From contig CAWKCV010000003.1 of NCBI GenBank assembly GCA_963848205.1, forward strand, positions 496,001 to 560,000: DNA of 64,000 nt. The letters are read 5' to 3'. Numbering within the stretch: position 1 is the stretch's first letter; each line of letters begins with the position of its first letter. The translations under genes were made by a program, and so were the position numbers. The notes beneath the pieces are model-generated. The model was not told the origin of the DNA, did no database searches, and saw only the letters and a program-made list of their open reading frames with translations. Below are positions 1 through 8,564 of this stretch, in pieces. Origin of the DNA: BOG-908 sp963848205. Its GTDB lineage: Bacteria; Pseudomonadota; Alphaproteobacteria; Acetobacterales; Acetobacteraceae.

Positions 1-165
1 TATTCGCGCGGGCTGCCCGGTTCGGCCGAGTTCCGGGCCGCGGTCATGCGGCTGGTGGATGCGCCATCGGTGGTGGCGCTGATCGGGCGGTTCTACGATC
101 CGCTGATCGAATCCGCGGCCGCGCGTGTGTACGCCGGGGCCGAGCCCGAAGAGCTTGCGGCATGA
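1..165 (+). CDS. dusB: tRNA-dihydrouridine synthase DusB, C-terminal end (5' partial)
   Basis: Only the last 54 codons are in the window, read from base 1 to a TGA at 163-165. The protein tail begins with a YSRGLPGSAEFR stretch, which resembles the C-terminal region of the DusB/NifR3 family that reduces uridines in tRNA with FMN and NADPH. The stop codon overlaps the ntrB start (ATGA), indicating translational coupling. The order dusB (nifR3)-ntrB-ntrC is a conserved arrangement in alphaproteobacteria, which supports the call. The catalytic part lies upstream of the window and cannot be checked. Confidence 0.8.
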   Translation, partial: YSRGLPGSAEFRAAVMRLVDAPSVVALIGRFYDPLIESAAARVYAGAEPEELAA

Positions 166-1301
166 AAGCAGCGGCGGCGGCACGCGCCAGGCTGGAAGTT
201 GTCAGCACATTGCCTGATCCGGGCGCGCTGATGTCGGCCCTGCCGGTCGCGTGCGTGATGATCGACCGGCAAGGCCGGTTTCGTGCGGCGAACCCGGCGG
301 CGGAGCATTTTTTTTCAGCCTCCATCAGCCAGTTGCGGCAGATGGCGCTTGCCGATTTCGTGGGCGCCGCATCGCCGCTCGTGGCGTTGGTGGCGCAGGT
401 CCATGCCGGCGCGGCACTGGTGGCCGAACATGAGCTGGTGTTCGCGACCCCGCGTCTGCAGCGGCGTGGCGTGAGCGTGCAGGCGGTGCCGGTGCCGGAA
501 GATCCGGGCTGCGTGCTGCTGACGTTCCAGCACGATGCGGCATCGCGTGCGCTGGACCGGCAGCTGAATTTTCGCAATGCGGCACGCTCGGTGGCCGGCA
601 TGGCGGCGGTGCTCGCCCACGAGGTGAAAAACCCGCTTTCGGGCATACGCGGTGCGGCCCAGTTGCTGGAGGGTAGCGTGGCGGACGAGGACCGCGAGCT
701 GGCGGTGCTGATCCGCGACGAGGCAGACCGGATACGCGCGCTGGTGGACCGCATGGAGGCGTTCGGCGATCGGCCGGTGACGCGCGATGCGGTGAACATT
801 CATCGCGTGCTGGAGCATGTGCGGCGGTTGGCGGCCACCGGGTTCGCGGCGCATCTGCGCTTCGAGGAGCTGTATGACCCGTCCTTGCCGCCGGTTCTGG
901 GCAACCGGGACCAGTTGGTGCAGGTGCTGCTGAATTTGGTGAAGAACGCGGCCGAGGCGATCAGCGGGCATGAGAGCTACCTGGAGCGCGGCGAGATCAC
1001 GCTGATGACCGCCTTCCAGCATGGCGTTCGGGTGAACCAGCCGGGGAGCAGCCGGCGCGTCGATCTGCCGCTGGTGGTGACGGTGCGCGACACCGGGCCC
1101 GGCATTCCGGCCGAGGTGAAGGATTGCCTGTTCGACCCGTTCGTGACGACAAAATCGGCGGGTAGTGGCCTGGGGCTTGCACTTGTGGCCAAGATCATCG
1201 GCGACCATGGGGGTTTGATTGAAGTTGATAGCCGGCCGGGGCGAACGGATTTTCGGCTGTTGTTGCCGATGTTTGAGGAAAAGGAAGCAGTCCTTTTTTG
1301 A
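162..1301 (+). CDS. ntrB: Nitrogen regulation sensor histidine kinase NtrB
   Basis: A 379-residue cytoplasmic kinase of the NtrB/GlnL family, which phosphorylates NtrC when nitrogen is limiting and is controlled by PII proteins. No membrane segment is seen. A PAS-like sensor region covers about residues 20-125. The HisKA phospho-acceptor motif LAHEVKNPLSG puts the histidine at about 153. The ATPase domain shows the N box (NLVKNAAEA, about 259-267), the G1 box (DTGPGIP) and a GSGLGLALV G2 box. The start overlaps the dusB stop by ATGA. The gene ends inside an intergenic repeat element, so the last residues (KEAVLF) and the stop are supplied by the repeat. ntrC follows 48 bases downstream. Confidence 0.95.
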   Translation: MKAAAAARARLEVVSTLPDPGALMSALPVACVMIDRQGRFRAANPAAEHFFSASISQLRQMALADFVGAASPLVALVAQVHAGAALVAEHELVFATPRLQRRGVSVQAVPVPEDPGCVLLTFQHDAASRALDRQLNFRNAARSVAGMAAVLAHEVKNPLSGIRGAAQLLEGSVADEDRELAVLIRDEADRIRALVDRMEAFGDRPVTRDAVNIHRVLEHVRRLAATGFAAHLRFEELYDPSLPPVLGNRDQLVQVLLNLVKNAAEAISGHESYLERGEITLMTAFQHGVRVNQPGSSRRVDLPLVVTVRDTGPGIPAEVKDCLFDPFVTTKSAGSGLGLALVAKIIGDHGGLIEVDSRPGRTDFRLLLPMFEEKEAVLF

Positions 1302-1323
1302 GAAGAAGGACCAGAAGACTTTT
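1281..1323. repeat. Intergenic palindromic repeat, copy 1 (contains the ntrB stop)
   Basis: An AAGGAAG-x2-GTCCTTTTTTGA start is followed by an AAGGACC segment and a short A/T tail ending ACTTTTG. It is an imperfect copy of a hairpin-forming element (GTCCTTTTTT paired to AAAAAAGGAC) found at least five more times in the first 13 kb. The ntrB stop codon lies in the loop side of the hairpin, so the element is partly coding. Confidence 0.7.
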
Positions 1324-1349
1324 GCTCTCCTGCCTGGCCTGCGGCCAGC

Positions 1350-2786
<1,437 letters not shown>

Positions 2787-2807
2787 CCGCAGAAAACCGG
2801 CTAAATT

Positions 2808-2851
2808 CCAAAAGTTTTTTGGTCCTTTTTTCAAAAAAGGACGCCTTCCTT
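2808..2851. repeat. Intergenic palindromic repeat, copy 2
   Basis: Inverted relative to copy 1: an AAAAGTTTTTTGGTCC lead-in, then the near-perfect hairpin GTCCTTTTTT-C-AAAAAAGGAC, then CTTCCTT. It lies between the ntrC stop and the ribosome binding site of the next gene. A transcription terminator role is plausible but inferred. Confidence 0.75.
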
Positions 2852-2865
2852 CCAAGAGGTAGAAC

Positions 2866-3174
2866 GTGAACTCAACCGTGCGCATCGCCCTGGCGCTCGC
2901 CGTCTTCGTGGTCGGTTGTGCGCTGCTCCCCGCCCGTCAAAGCAGTGCCGCGCTGGGCGATGCCTATCTTGTCGCCCACGGCATGGCGGTGAGTTATCTC
3001 GAACGGCCGGACGCGAACCAGGCGGTGGTGCAGCAGCTGATCGTGCTCGACCGGCGCGCGGCCGATGCGATGCGCGACCATGACAGTTCGGCGACCGAGC
3101 AGGCGGTGGCGGCGCTGACCAACTATGCGGCGAGCCAGGCGAAGCCGGACCCCGCCGCTATTCCCGGGCCATAG
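2866..3174 (+). CDS. Small exported protein of unknown function
   Basis: A 102-residue protein starting at GTG, preceded by an AAGAGG ribosome binding site about 8 bases upstream. Residues 1-30 form a clear signal peptide: basic start, hydrophobic core ALALAVFVVGCALL, small residues near a possible cleavage site around SSAALG. A cysteine at the end of the core could suggest a lipoprotein, but the residues around it are not a convincing lipobox. The mature part is helical and charged, with no motif I recognise. It is followed after 13 bases by an ABC ATPase gene on the same strand; the link is positional only. Confidence 0.65.
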   Translation: MNSTVRIALALAVFVVGCALLPARQSSAALGDAYLVAHGMAVSYLERPDANQAVVQQLIVLDRRAADAMRDHDSSATEQAVAALTNYAASQAKPDPAAIPGP

Positions 3175-3187
3175 GCCAGCGGGCGGC

Positions 3188-4276
3188 ATGGATGGCGGAC
3201 GGGGATCGGTGACCGGAATATCGGTGCGTGGCGCGACTGTGCTGCGTGGCGGGCGTGCGGTGCTGGAGGATGCGTCGCTGAGTGCGCCCAGCGGCGGGGT
3301 GACGTCGGTGCTCGGCATGTCGGGCGCTGGCAAGACGACGCTGCTTGCCGCCATCGCCGGGCTGGCGCGGCTGGACCGGGGTGCCGTGCTGCAGGACGGG
3401 GTGGATCTCGCCGGCCAGAAGCGCCGCGCCGGGGTGGCGTTTCTGCCACCCGGCAGCGCGCTCGATGGGCGCGCGACTTTGGGCGATGCGTTGCACGGCT
3501 TGGCCGGGCGGGCCGGTGCCGAGTATGCGTGGCAGACGGCCGGGCGGTTGGGGCTTGGTGCGCTGCTGGCGCGGGAGGTGGGAACACTGTCGCACGGCGA
3601 AGGGCTGCTGGCGTTGAGCGCCGCGCGCCTGGCCAAGCCGGGAAAATGTGTTCTGGTCGACGAAGCCGGGACAGGATTGGACGAGGCGGCACAGGCCGCG
3701 TTGTTGGACGTGCTCCGGGGACTGGCGGCGGAGGGCAGGACGGTGGTGCTGGCCACGCGCTCGGCCGCGGTTGCATTGCAGGCCGACCATGTAGTGCTGC
3801 TGGAACAAGGCCGCGTGCTGCAGGCCGGTGCCGCGGCCGACGTCTACCGTGAGCCGGCGAGCGGCGCGTGCGCGCAGTTGACCGGCGCGGCCAATATCCT
3901 GGAGGGGCATGTGCGCGAGGTGCGCGCGGGCGCTTATATCTGGTCGGCTGGGGTGCGGTTCGTGCAGGCGGCTTCCAGCGATGTGGCCAGGCCGAGTTTA
4001 GGCACCCCGATCCAGCTATGTTTGCGGCCGGAGCATGTGCGGCTGCTCGGCGCCGGCGAGCGTGCCGACAACGAGATCGACGCGCTGGTGATCGATGTGG
4101 CGTTCTGCGGCGGCATGCTGCGGGTGCGGCTGAGCACGCAGGCGATGTTGCTGGTGGCGCATCTGGCCAATGGCGCGTCTGGTATGCGCCCGGAGCCCGG
4201 GCAGCGGGTGCGGATCGGCTGGGCCGCCGCCGCCGCGCATGTATTGCCGGCGACCGCGCAAGTGCGTGTTCCGTAA
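3188..4276 (+). CDS. Divergent ABC transporter ATP-binding protein with TOBE-like C-terminus
   Basis: A 362-residue ABC ATPase of the MalK/PotA/ModC-like size class. I chose ATG 3188 because it lies just before the start of ABC homology; an in-frame ATG at 3125 would overlap the preceding gene. Walker A is intact (GMSGAGKTT, about 43-51) and the Walker B end is VDEAGTGLDE with the catalytic glutamate. Other motifs are degraded: the signature reads LSHGEG, the Q-loop position reads FLPPG without glutamine, and the H-loop reads LATRS with arginine for histidine. Residues about 245-360 resemble a TOBE regulatory domain. No permease or binding protein gene is adjacent, so the substrate cannot be inferred. 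It may be a poor ATPase or a regulatory relic. Confidence 0.75.
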   Translation: MDGGRGSVTGISVRGATVLRGGRAVLEDASLSAPSGGVTSVLGMSGAGKTTLLAAIAGLARLDRGAVLQDGVDLAGQKRRAGVAFLPPGSALDGRATLGDALHGLAGRAGAEYAWQTAGRLGLGALLAREVGTLSHGEGLLALSAARLAKPGKCVLVDEAGTGLDEAAQAALLDVLRGLAAEGRTVVLATRSAAVALQADHVVLLEQGRVLQAGAAADVYREPASGACAQLTGAANILEGHVREVRAGAYIWSAGVRFVQAASSDVARPSLGTPIQLCLRPEHVRLLGAGERADNEIDALVIDVAFCGGMLRVRLSTQAMLLVAHLANGASGMRPEPGQRVRIGWAAAAAHVLPATAQVRVP

Positions 4277-4327
4277 CGGTTCGGATCGGGCTAGGCTGGC
4301 GCACCGATAGTCGGGCGGGACGAGACG

Positions 4328-4972
4328 ATGCCACTGGGTCGCTGCAACGCCTGTTTGAACCCGCTGCGCTTCGGCTCGCGCACCTGTGCCCGTTGCGGCG
4401 CCAAGAAGCAGCGCGCGAAGTATATTTTCGCCACTGTCGTTCTGGTCCAGGTCGGGGCGATCATCTGGTATTCGAACTGGAAGTCGGACGCGATGAAAGT
4501 GGTGGACAGCGTAGGTTCCGGCGAGGCGCTGGACTCTGCTTCACCGGTGCCACCGGGTGGCTGGCAGTATTACACGACACGCGACGATCTGGTGGGTGAC
4601 GTGACGCAGCATTCGCGGGTGCTCAGCCGTGGCGTCGCTTCTACCGGGCCGCAGGATACGAGCACGACGGGGGTGATCGAACTGCGCCAGAGCACCGTCT
4701 ATGGCAGCAGCATGATCATGACGCTGCAGCGCCAGCCGTTCGATCGCGTGGACGAGAATTGCTCCGTGCATGCGCAGTTCGATACCGGCGACGCGGTCGA
4801 TCTGCATGCCGCCTGCTCGGCCGACAACGATCGGGCCAGCATCGTGGTGACAGATGCATCGCCGTTGCTTGCCAAGCTGGCATCGGCGCAGACTTTGTCG
4901 GTGGGTGCGGCATTGTCGGCGAAGGTGGAGCGGACGGCGATGTTCGACGTCGCTGGGTTCAAGGGACCTTAG
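4328..4972 (+). CDS. Zinc-ribbon membrane-anchored protein of unknown function
   Basis: A 214-residue protein. The N-terminus holds two CxxC pairs about 10 residues apart (CNACLNP...CARCG, residues 6-24), a zinc-ribbon signature. A single membrane helix follows (about 32-48, IFATVVLVQVGAIIWY), then a soluble domain of about 160 residues. The topology suggests a cytoplasmic zinc knuckle and a periplasmic domain, if the basic residues before the helix stay inside. The family is not recognised. It stands between the ABC ATPase (about 50 bases upstream) and a convergent esterase gene. An ATG with an upstream GGGACGAGA region sets the start. Confidence 0.65.
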   Translation: MPLGRCNACLNPLRFGSRTCARCGAKKQRAKYIFATVVLVQVGAIIWYSNWKSDAMKVVDSVGSGEALDSASPVPPGGWQYYTTRDDLVGDVTQHSRVLSRGVASTGPQDTSTTGVIELRQSTVYGSSMIMTLQRQPFDRVDENCSVHAQFDTGDAVDLHAACSADNDRASIVVTDASPLLAKLASAQTLSVGAALSAKVERTAMFDVAGFKGP

Positions 4973-4976
4973 GTTC

Positions 4977-5083
4977 AGAAAAGAAGCAAAAGACTTTTAT
5001 CTGGCTGCCGCGGCTCGTCGTGAGCCTCGCGACAGCGGAACAAAGTTTTTTGTTCTTTTTCCAAAAAGGGCTGCTTGCCTTTA
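4977..5083. repeat. Intergenic repeat, copy 3 (long composite form) between convergent genes
   Basis: Begins with a GAAAAGAAGCAAAAGACTTTT segment, continues through a GC-rich middle ending CAGCGGAACAAAG, and closes with TTTTTTGTTCTTTTTCCAAAAAGG. The same two-part layout occurs in copy 4 at 7412-7519. It fills the gap between two convergent genes and touches the esterase stop codon, which fits a bidirectional terminator (inference). Confidence 0.65.
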
Positions 5084-6074
5084 CTTCTTTCCAGCCAGAA
5101 CCTTGAACGTCTTAAAAAACCGGTTCGAAAGCACGATCTGCGCCGTGGCCGAGTAATGCGTGAAATCCTGGTAACCGGTGGTGACGGCCTGCTGTGCGTT
5201 GGTGAGCAGGCCGCTCGAAATTGATGACCGCCATTGTCTTGCAGGCGTCATTGTTGGCGACCGTCTGGATGGCTGCTTCGATCTGGCTTTTCACCGTCTC
5301 TGCATTGGCTTCGATGCTGGGGTCGGTCGAGAAATCGCTGATGAAGGAAGGCGACAGATTGCCGAGCATCGCCGGCACGCAGCCGAGATCGGTGCGCATC
5401 TGCGCCATCACGGTCTGCAGTTGCGACGCGAACGTGGCGACATTGGGCATCAGCGACACCTCGCGCAGCGGGTTCGGCGTGTCGATCGACGAGATGGTGA
5501 GGGAATCCATCTCCCCCTGCAGCCACAGGAAGGCCGCCACGCGGCTGTTGGGAAGCAGGGAGAGCGCCAGCTTCACGCGCGAAATCATGTCGAGATAGAA
5601 GAAGGCGAGGTCGCCTGCGAATTGGCGGCTGATCAGGTTCCACTCGAGAACCGACGTGCCGCTGCGGGCGGCCGGCACGATCAGGACGCAGCGGGTGGTA
5701 TCGGCCTGCTGGCTGGCGAGCAGGAGCGCGAACGAATAGGCGAAGCCGATGCGGTTGGCGACGGCGGCGAAGTTGCTGTCGTTCATCAACGGCTCGCGTG
5801 CCTGCGCGATCTGGAAGGTCGATGACGTGAGATAAGTCCAGATCGGCTCGCTATTGCCATCGAAGCTGCGCACCGTCTGGAACACGCGGGGCTCGGCGGC
5901 AATCTGCGCCGGCGTGAGCGACCAGGCGCCGGTCAGCCCGCGGCCGACGGCGTTGGACTGGCCGGCCAGCACGACGATGTCGTAGCCGGTGCAGGCTGCC
6001 CGCGCGCGATCGGCCGCGGTGCCGGCGAACAGGGCTGCCATGACGGCGAAGGCGCACGTCAAACGCATCGTCAT
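5081..6074 (-). pseudogene. SGNH/SASA-type esterase with signal peptide, one-base frameshift near the 3' end
   Basis: An exported hydrolase of the sialate O-acetylesterase-like (SASA/DUF303) type. A signal peptide covers residues 1-27 (MTMRLTCAFAVMAALFAGTA). The nucleophile motif is VVLAGQSNAVGRG, and a WLQGEMD block marks the second conserved region. The open frame from 6074 would end at 5112 with a nonsensical tail. Shifting frame at about 5215-5219 instead gives an uninterrupted ending NAQQAVTTGYQDFTHYSATA...FKVLAGKK with a stop at 5081-5083. Removing one T from the AATTTCG run restores one frame of about 330 residues. This is either a real disabling mutation or a sequencing error. The start overlaps the upstream DUF815 gene stop (ATGA), so the two are an operon. 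Confidence 0.75.
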
Positions 6075-6925
6075 GGGGTTTGCTGTCCTAGCTGGTCCTG
6101 GATGAATTGGTCGGCCACGCGGCCGGACCGGGCGCCGCGTGCCATCGCCCAGGCGAGTGCGCGGGTGCGCAGCACGGCGGGCTCAACCGTCAGGCCGTAA
6201 TGGTCGGCGTAGGCGGCGACGATCTGCAGGTAGGTTGGCTGGTCACAACCGTGGAAGCCGAGCCACAGGCCGAAGCGGTCGGAGAGGGAGACTTTCTCTT
6301 CGGTCGCCTCGCCGGGGGAGATGGCGGTGGCGGCTTCGTTGTCGATCATGTCGCGCGGCATCAGGTGGCGGCGATTGGAGGTGGCGTAGAGCAGCACGTT
6401 TTCGGGGCGGCCCTCGATGCCGCCTTCAAGCACCGATTTCAGCGCCTTGTAGTCGGCGTCCTCGCGTTCGAAGGAGAGGTCGTCGCAGAACACCAGCACG
6501 CGCCGGGGTTGGGCGCGTAGTTGGGCCAGCAGGCCGGGCAGGGTGGCGATATCCTCGCGGCGGATTTCGATCAGCGCGAGGCTGCCTGGCGCGCGGGCCA
6601 AAGCTTCGGCGTGGACGGCTTTGACCAGGCTGGACTTGCCCATCCCGCGGGCGCCCCAGAGCATGGCATTGAGGGCAGGTCGGCCGGCGGCGAACCGCAG
6701 CGTGTTGTCCAGCAGCATCTGCCGCGCCATGTCGATACCACGCAGCAGGCCGATATCGATGTGTGCGACGCGTGCGACCGGGGTGAGCGTGCCGCCTTGG
6801 CCGTGCGGCTGCGGGCGCCAGACGAACGCGTCGGCCGCGTCCAGAGCGAGACTGGCCGGCGGCGCGGGGGCGGCGCGTTCGAGCGCCTCTGCAATGCGGC
6901 GCAGAAGAGTGGTCAGCGTGTCCAT
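6071..6925 (-). CDS. DUF815-family P-loop ATPase
   Basis: A 284-residue AAA-like ATPase of the DUF815 family. Walker A is WGARGMGKSSLVKA (about 88-101). A Walker B-like segment VLVFCDDLSFE and a following ALKSVLEGGIEGRPENVL stretch, then YATSNRRHL, are hallmarks of the family; the last resembles the sensor 1 region of AAA+ proteins. The biological role of DUF815 proteins is not well defined as far as I know. The stop overlaps the start of the esterase gene by four bases, so the two are translationally coupled, though no functional tie is obvious. Confidence 0.85.
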   Translation of the reverse strand: MDTLTTLLRRIAEALERAAPAPPASLALDAADAFVWRPQPHGQGGTLTPVARVAHIDIGLLRGIDMARQMLLDNTLRFAAGRPALNAMLWGARGMGKSSLVKAVHAEALARAPGSLALIEIRREDIATLPGLLAQLRAQPRRVLVFCDDLSFEREDADYKALKSVLEGGIEGRPENVLLYATSNRRHLMPRDMIDNEAATAISPGEATEEKVSLSDRFGLWLGFHGCDQPTYLQIVAAYADHYGLTVEPAVLRTRALAWAMARGARSGRVADQFIQDQLGQQTP

Positions 6926-7055
6926 GAACCCCGGTGCGGGGGGCGGGCCCGCTGGCTTGACGTAAGAACGACGCTAACTATGTTGCGGCGCAGCAGGGTT
7001 CAAGCAAAAAGTAGAAGTTTCATCAACCCGCTCTCCTATTCGAGGATCGATCCAG

Positions 7056-7397
7056 ATGCAGTGGTTTATCTCGCCTGCCTACGCGCAGGCTGCCGGCGCG
7101 GGAGCGGCGGGCGCCCAGGTGATGCAGTTCCTGCCGCTGGTGCTGATCTTCGTGGTTTTCTATTTTCTGATGATCCGGCCGCAGCAGCAGCAGCAGAAGT
7201 CGCTGAAGGCTGAGATCTCGGCGGTCAAGCGCGGCGATCGCGTGCTGACGGCGGGCGGGATCGTGGGCGTGGTGCAGAAGGTGCGGGACGCGGCCAACGA
7301 GCTTGAAGTCGAGATTGCGCCGAATGTTAAGGTGATCGTGGCGCGTGACACGCTGTCGATGGTTCTGAAGCCTACGGCGGCTAACGACAGCAAGTAA
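7056..7397 (+). CDS. yajC: Preprotein translocase subunit YajC
   Basis: A 113-residue inner-membrane protein that associates with SecDF and the Sec translocon. One membrane helix (about 25-42, FLPLVLIFVVFYFLMI) is followed by the family signature MIRPQQQQQKS and the conserved soluble segment KRGDRVLTAGGIVGVV. The N-terminus contains a PAYAQA stretch often seen in alphaproteobacterial YajC. secD and secF, usually directly downstream, are absent; a repeat element and convergent genes follow instead. Confidence 0.95.
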   Translation: MQWFISPAYAQAAGAGAAGAQVMQFLPLVLIFVVFYFLMIRPQQQQQKSLKAEISAVKRGDRVLTAGGIVGVVQKVRDAANELEVEIAPNVKVIVARDTLSMVLKPTAANDSK

Positions 7398-7411
7398 GAC
7401 TTCTTCTAAGT

Positions 7412-7519
7412 TGAAAAGAAGCAAAAGAATTATGTCCCGCTGTCGCGATGCTCACGATCAGCACGCGAAGCGGAACAGAAGTTTTTTGGTCCTTTTTTTC
7501 AAAAAAGGACTACTTCCTT
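7412..7519. repeat. Intergenic repeat, copy 4 (long composite form) between convergent genes
   Basis: Shares with copy 3 the GAAAAGAAGCAAAAGA start, the GCGGAACAGAAG middle and the AGTTTTTTGGTCC-hairpin end. The hairpin is GTCCTTTTTTT-C-AAAAAAGGAC. The TAG stop of the convergent small gene (7510-7512) lies inside the element. Confidence 0.7.
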
Positions 7520-7773
7520 AATCTCTTCGCATTCGCAGTCGCCCGCTTATGGAACGGCCTGAGCACCGCTTCCGGTTCCTGGCCTGTCATCAAGGCCACG
7601 CTGGAGAGCTGCATCGCACGCATCTTCTCCGACAGCATGCGCTCGTATTCCGCCGTCGAGCAGGCGCCGGTGGCCATGAGCGCGGTGCGATGCCAAACGG
7701 TTTCCCACGAGGCGAATGCCAGTTCGGCATACATCATCGGCAGCGCGAACGGGCCAGGTTTTTGATGCGGCAT
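7510..7773 (-). CDS. Small protein of unknown function, possibly phasin-like
   Basis: An 87-residue protein, MPHQKPGPFALPMMYAELAF at the N-terminus, then a predicted helical, Met/Ala-rich body and a basic tail (HKRATANAKRLRK). The layout (short helical segment with WETVWHRTALMATG) recalls small phasin-type proteins found in polyhydroxyalkanoate-storing alphaproteobacteria, but I cannot confirm family membership and no PHA gene is nearby. The last residues and the stop codon are encoded inside the intergenic repeat. The superoxide dismutase gene lies upstream on the same strand. Confidence 0.6.
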   Translation of the reverse strand: MPHQKPGPFALPMMYAELAFASWETVWHRTALMATGACSTAEYERMLSEKMRAMQLSSVALMTGQEPEAVLRPFHKRATANAKRLRK

Positions 7774-7848
7774 CGGTGATTTCCAGGAAGTGGAAGGTTC
7801 GGCAGTCTATGCGCTGCCGAACCGTATCGAAGTCATCTTTAATCGGCG

Positions 7849-8451
7849 TCAGGCGGCTTGCAGTTGCGCTTCCGCGAACTCGTAATTTGCCAGTTTGTCG
7901 AGATAGTTGGTGATGTAGTCCGGCCGCCGATTGCGGAAATCGAGATAGTAGCTGTGCTCCCAGACATCGAGAGCAAGCAGGACCTTTCCCTCTCCGGTCG
8001 CGAGCGGGTTGGAGCCGTTCGGGGTCTTTGCGATGGCGAGCTTGCCGTCCTTACCGGCAACGAGCCATGCCCAGCCGGAGCCGAACTGGCTGATGGCGGC
8101 CGCCTTGAAGTCTTCCTTGAACTTGGCGGTGCCGCCGAGGTCGGAGTCGATTTTGGCTTGGAGCTTGCCGGGGATCTGGCCGCCCTTGGGCGAGAGGTTC
8201 TGCCAGAACAGGATGTGATTCCAATGCTGGCCGGCGTTGTTGAATACCGGGCCGGGGGTTTGCGCGGTGGCGGTGACGATCTCGTCGAGGCTCTTGCCCT
8301 GGAGCGAGGCGTCCTTCTCGACGAAGCCGTTCAGCGCGGTCACATAGGCCTGGTGATGCTTGCCGTGGTGCAGCTCCAGCGTTTCCTGGCACATGCCGGC
8401 GCCGGCGAGTGCGCTGGTGTCGTAGGGCAGAGGAGGCAGTTCGAAGGCCAT
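7849..8451 (-). CDS. sodB: Superoxide dismutase, iron type
   Basis: A 200-residue Fe/Mn-family superoxide dismutase converting superoxide to oxygen and peroxide in the cytoplasm. ATG 8451 (MAFELPPLPYDTSAL) is the canonical start; the open frame extends 33 codons further upstream without homology. Metal ligands lie in LELHHGKHHQAYV, GQHWNHILFW and ALDVWEHSYYLDF. The FNNAGQHWNH and GSGWAWLV segments are typical of iron rather than manganese enzymes. Length matches the family. Confidence 0.95.
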   Translation of the reverse strand: MAFELPPLPYDTSALAGAGMCQETLELHHGKHHQAYVTALNGFVEKDASLQGKSLDEIVTATAQTPGPVFNNAGQHWNHILFWQNLSPKGGQIPGKLQAKIDSDLGGTAKFKEDFKAAAISQFGSGWAWLVAGKDGKLAIAKTPNGSNPLATGEGKVLLALDVWEHSYYLDFRNRRPDYITNYLDKLANYEFAEAQLQAA

Positions 8452-8564
8452 GGGCGTTCTCCGTCTAGGTAAGGATCGCGTGTCTGGGCGCGCCGTTCGC
8501 CGGCCGCTCGCAGGGACAACGCACGCGGCAGCTATTGTTCCGCCTGCCAAGCGTCAAGGCAGGC

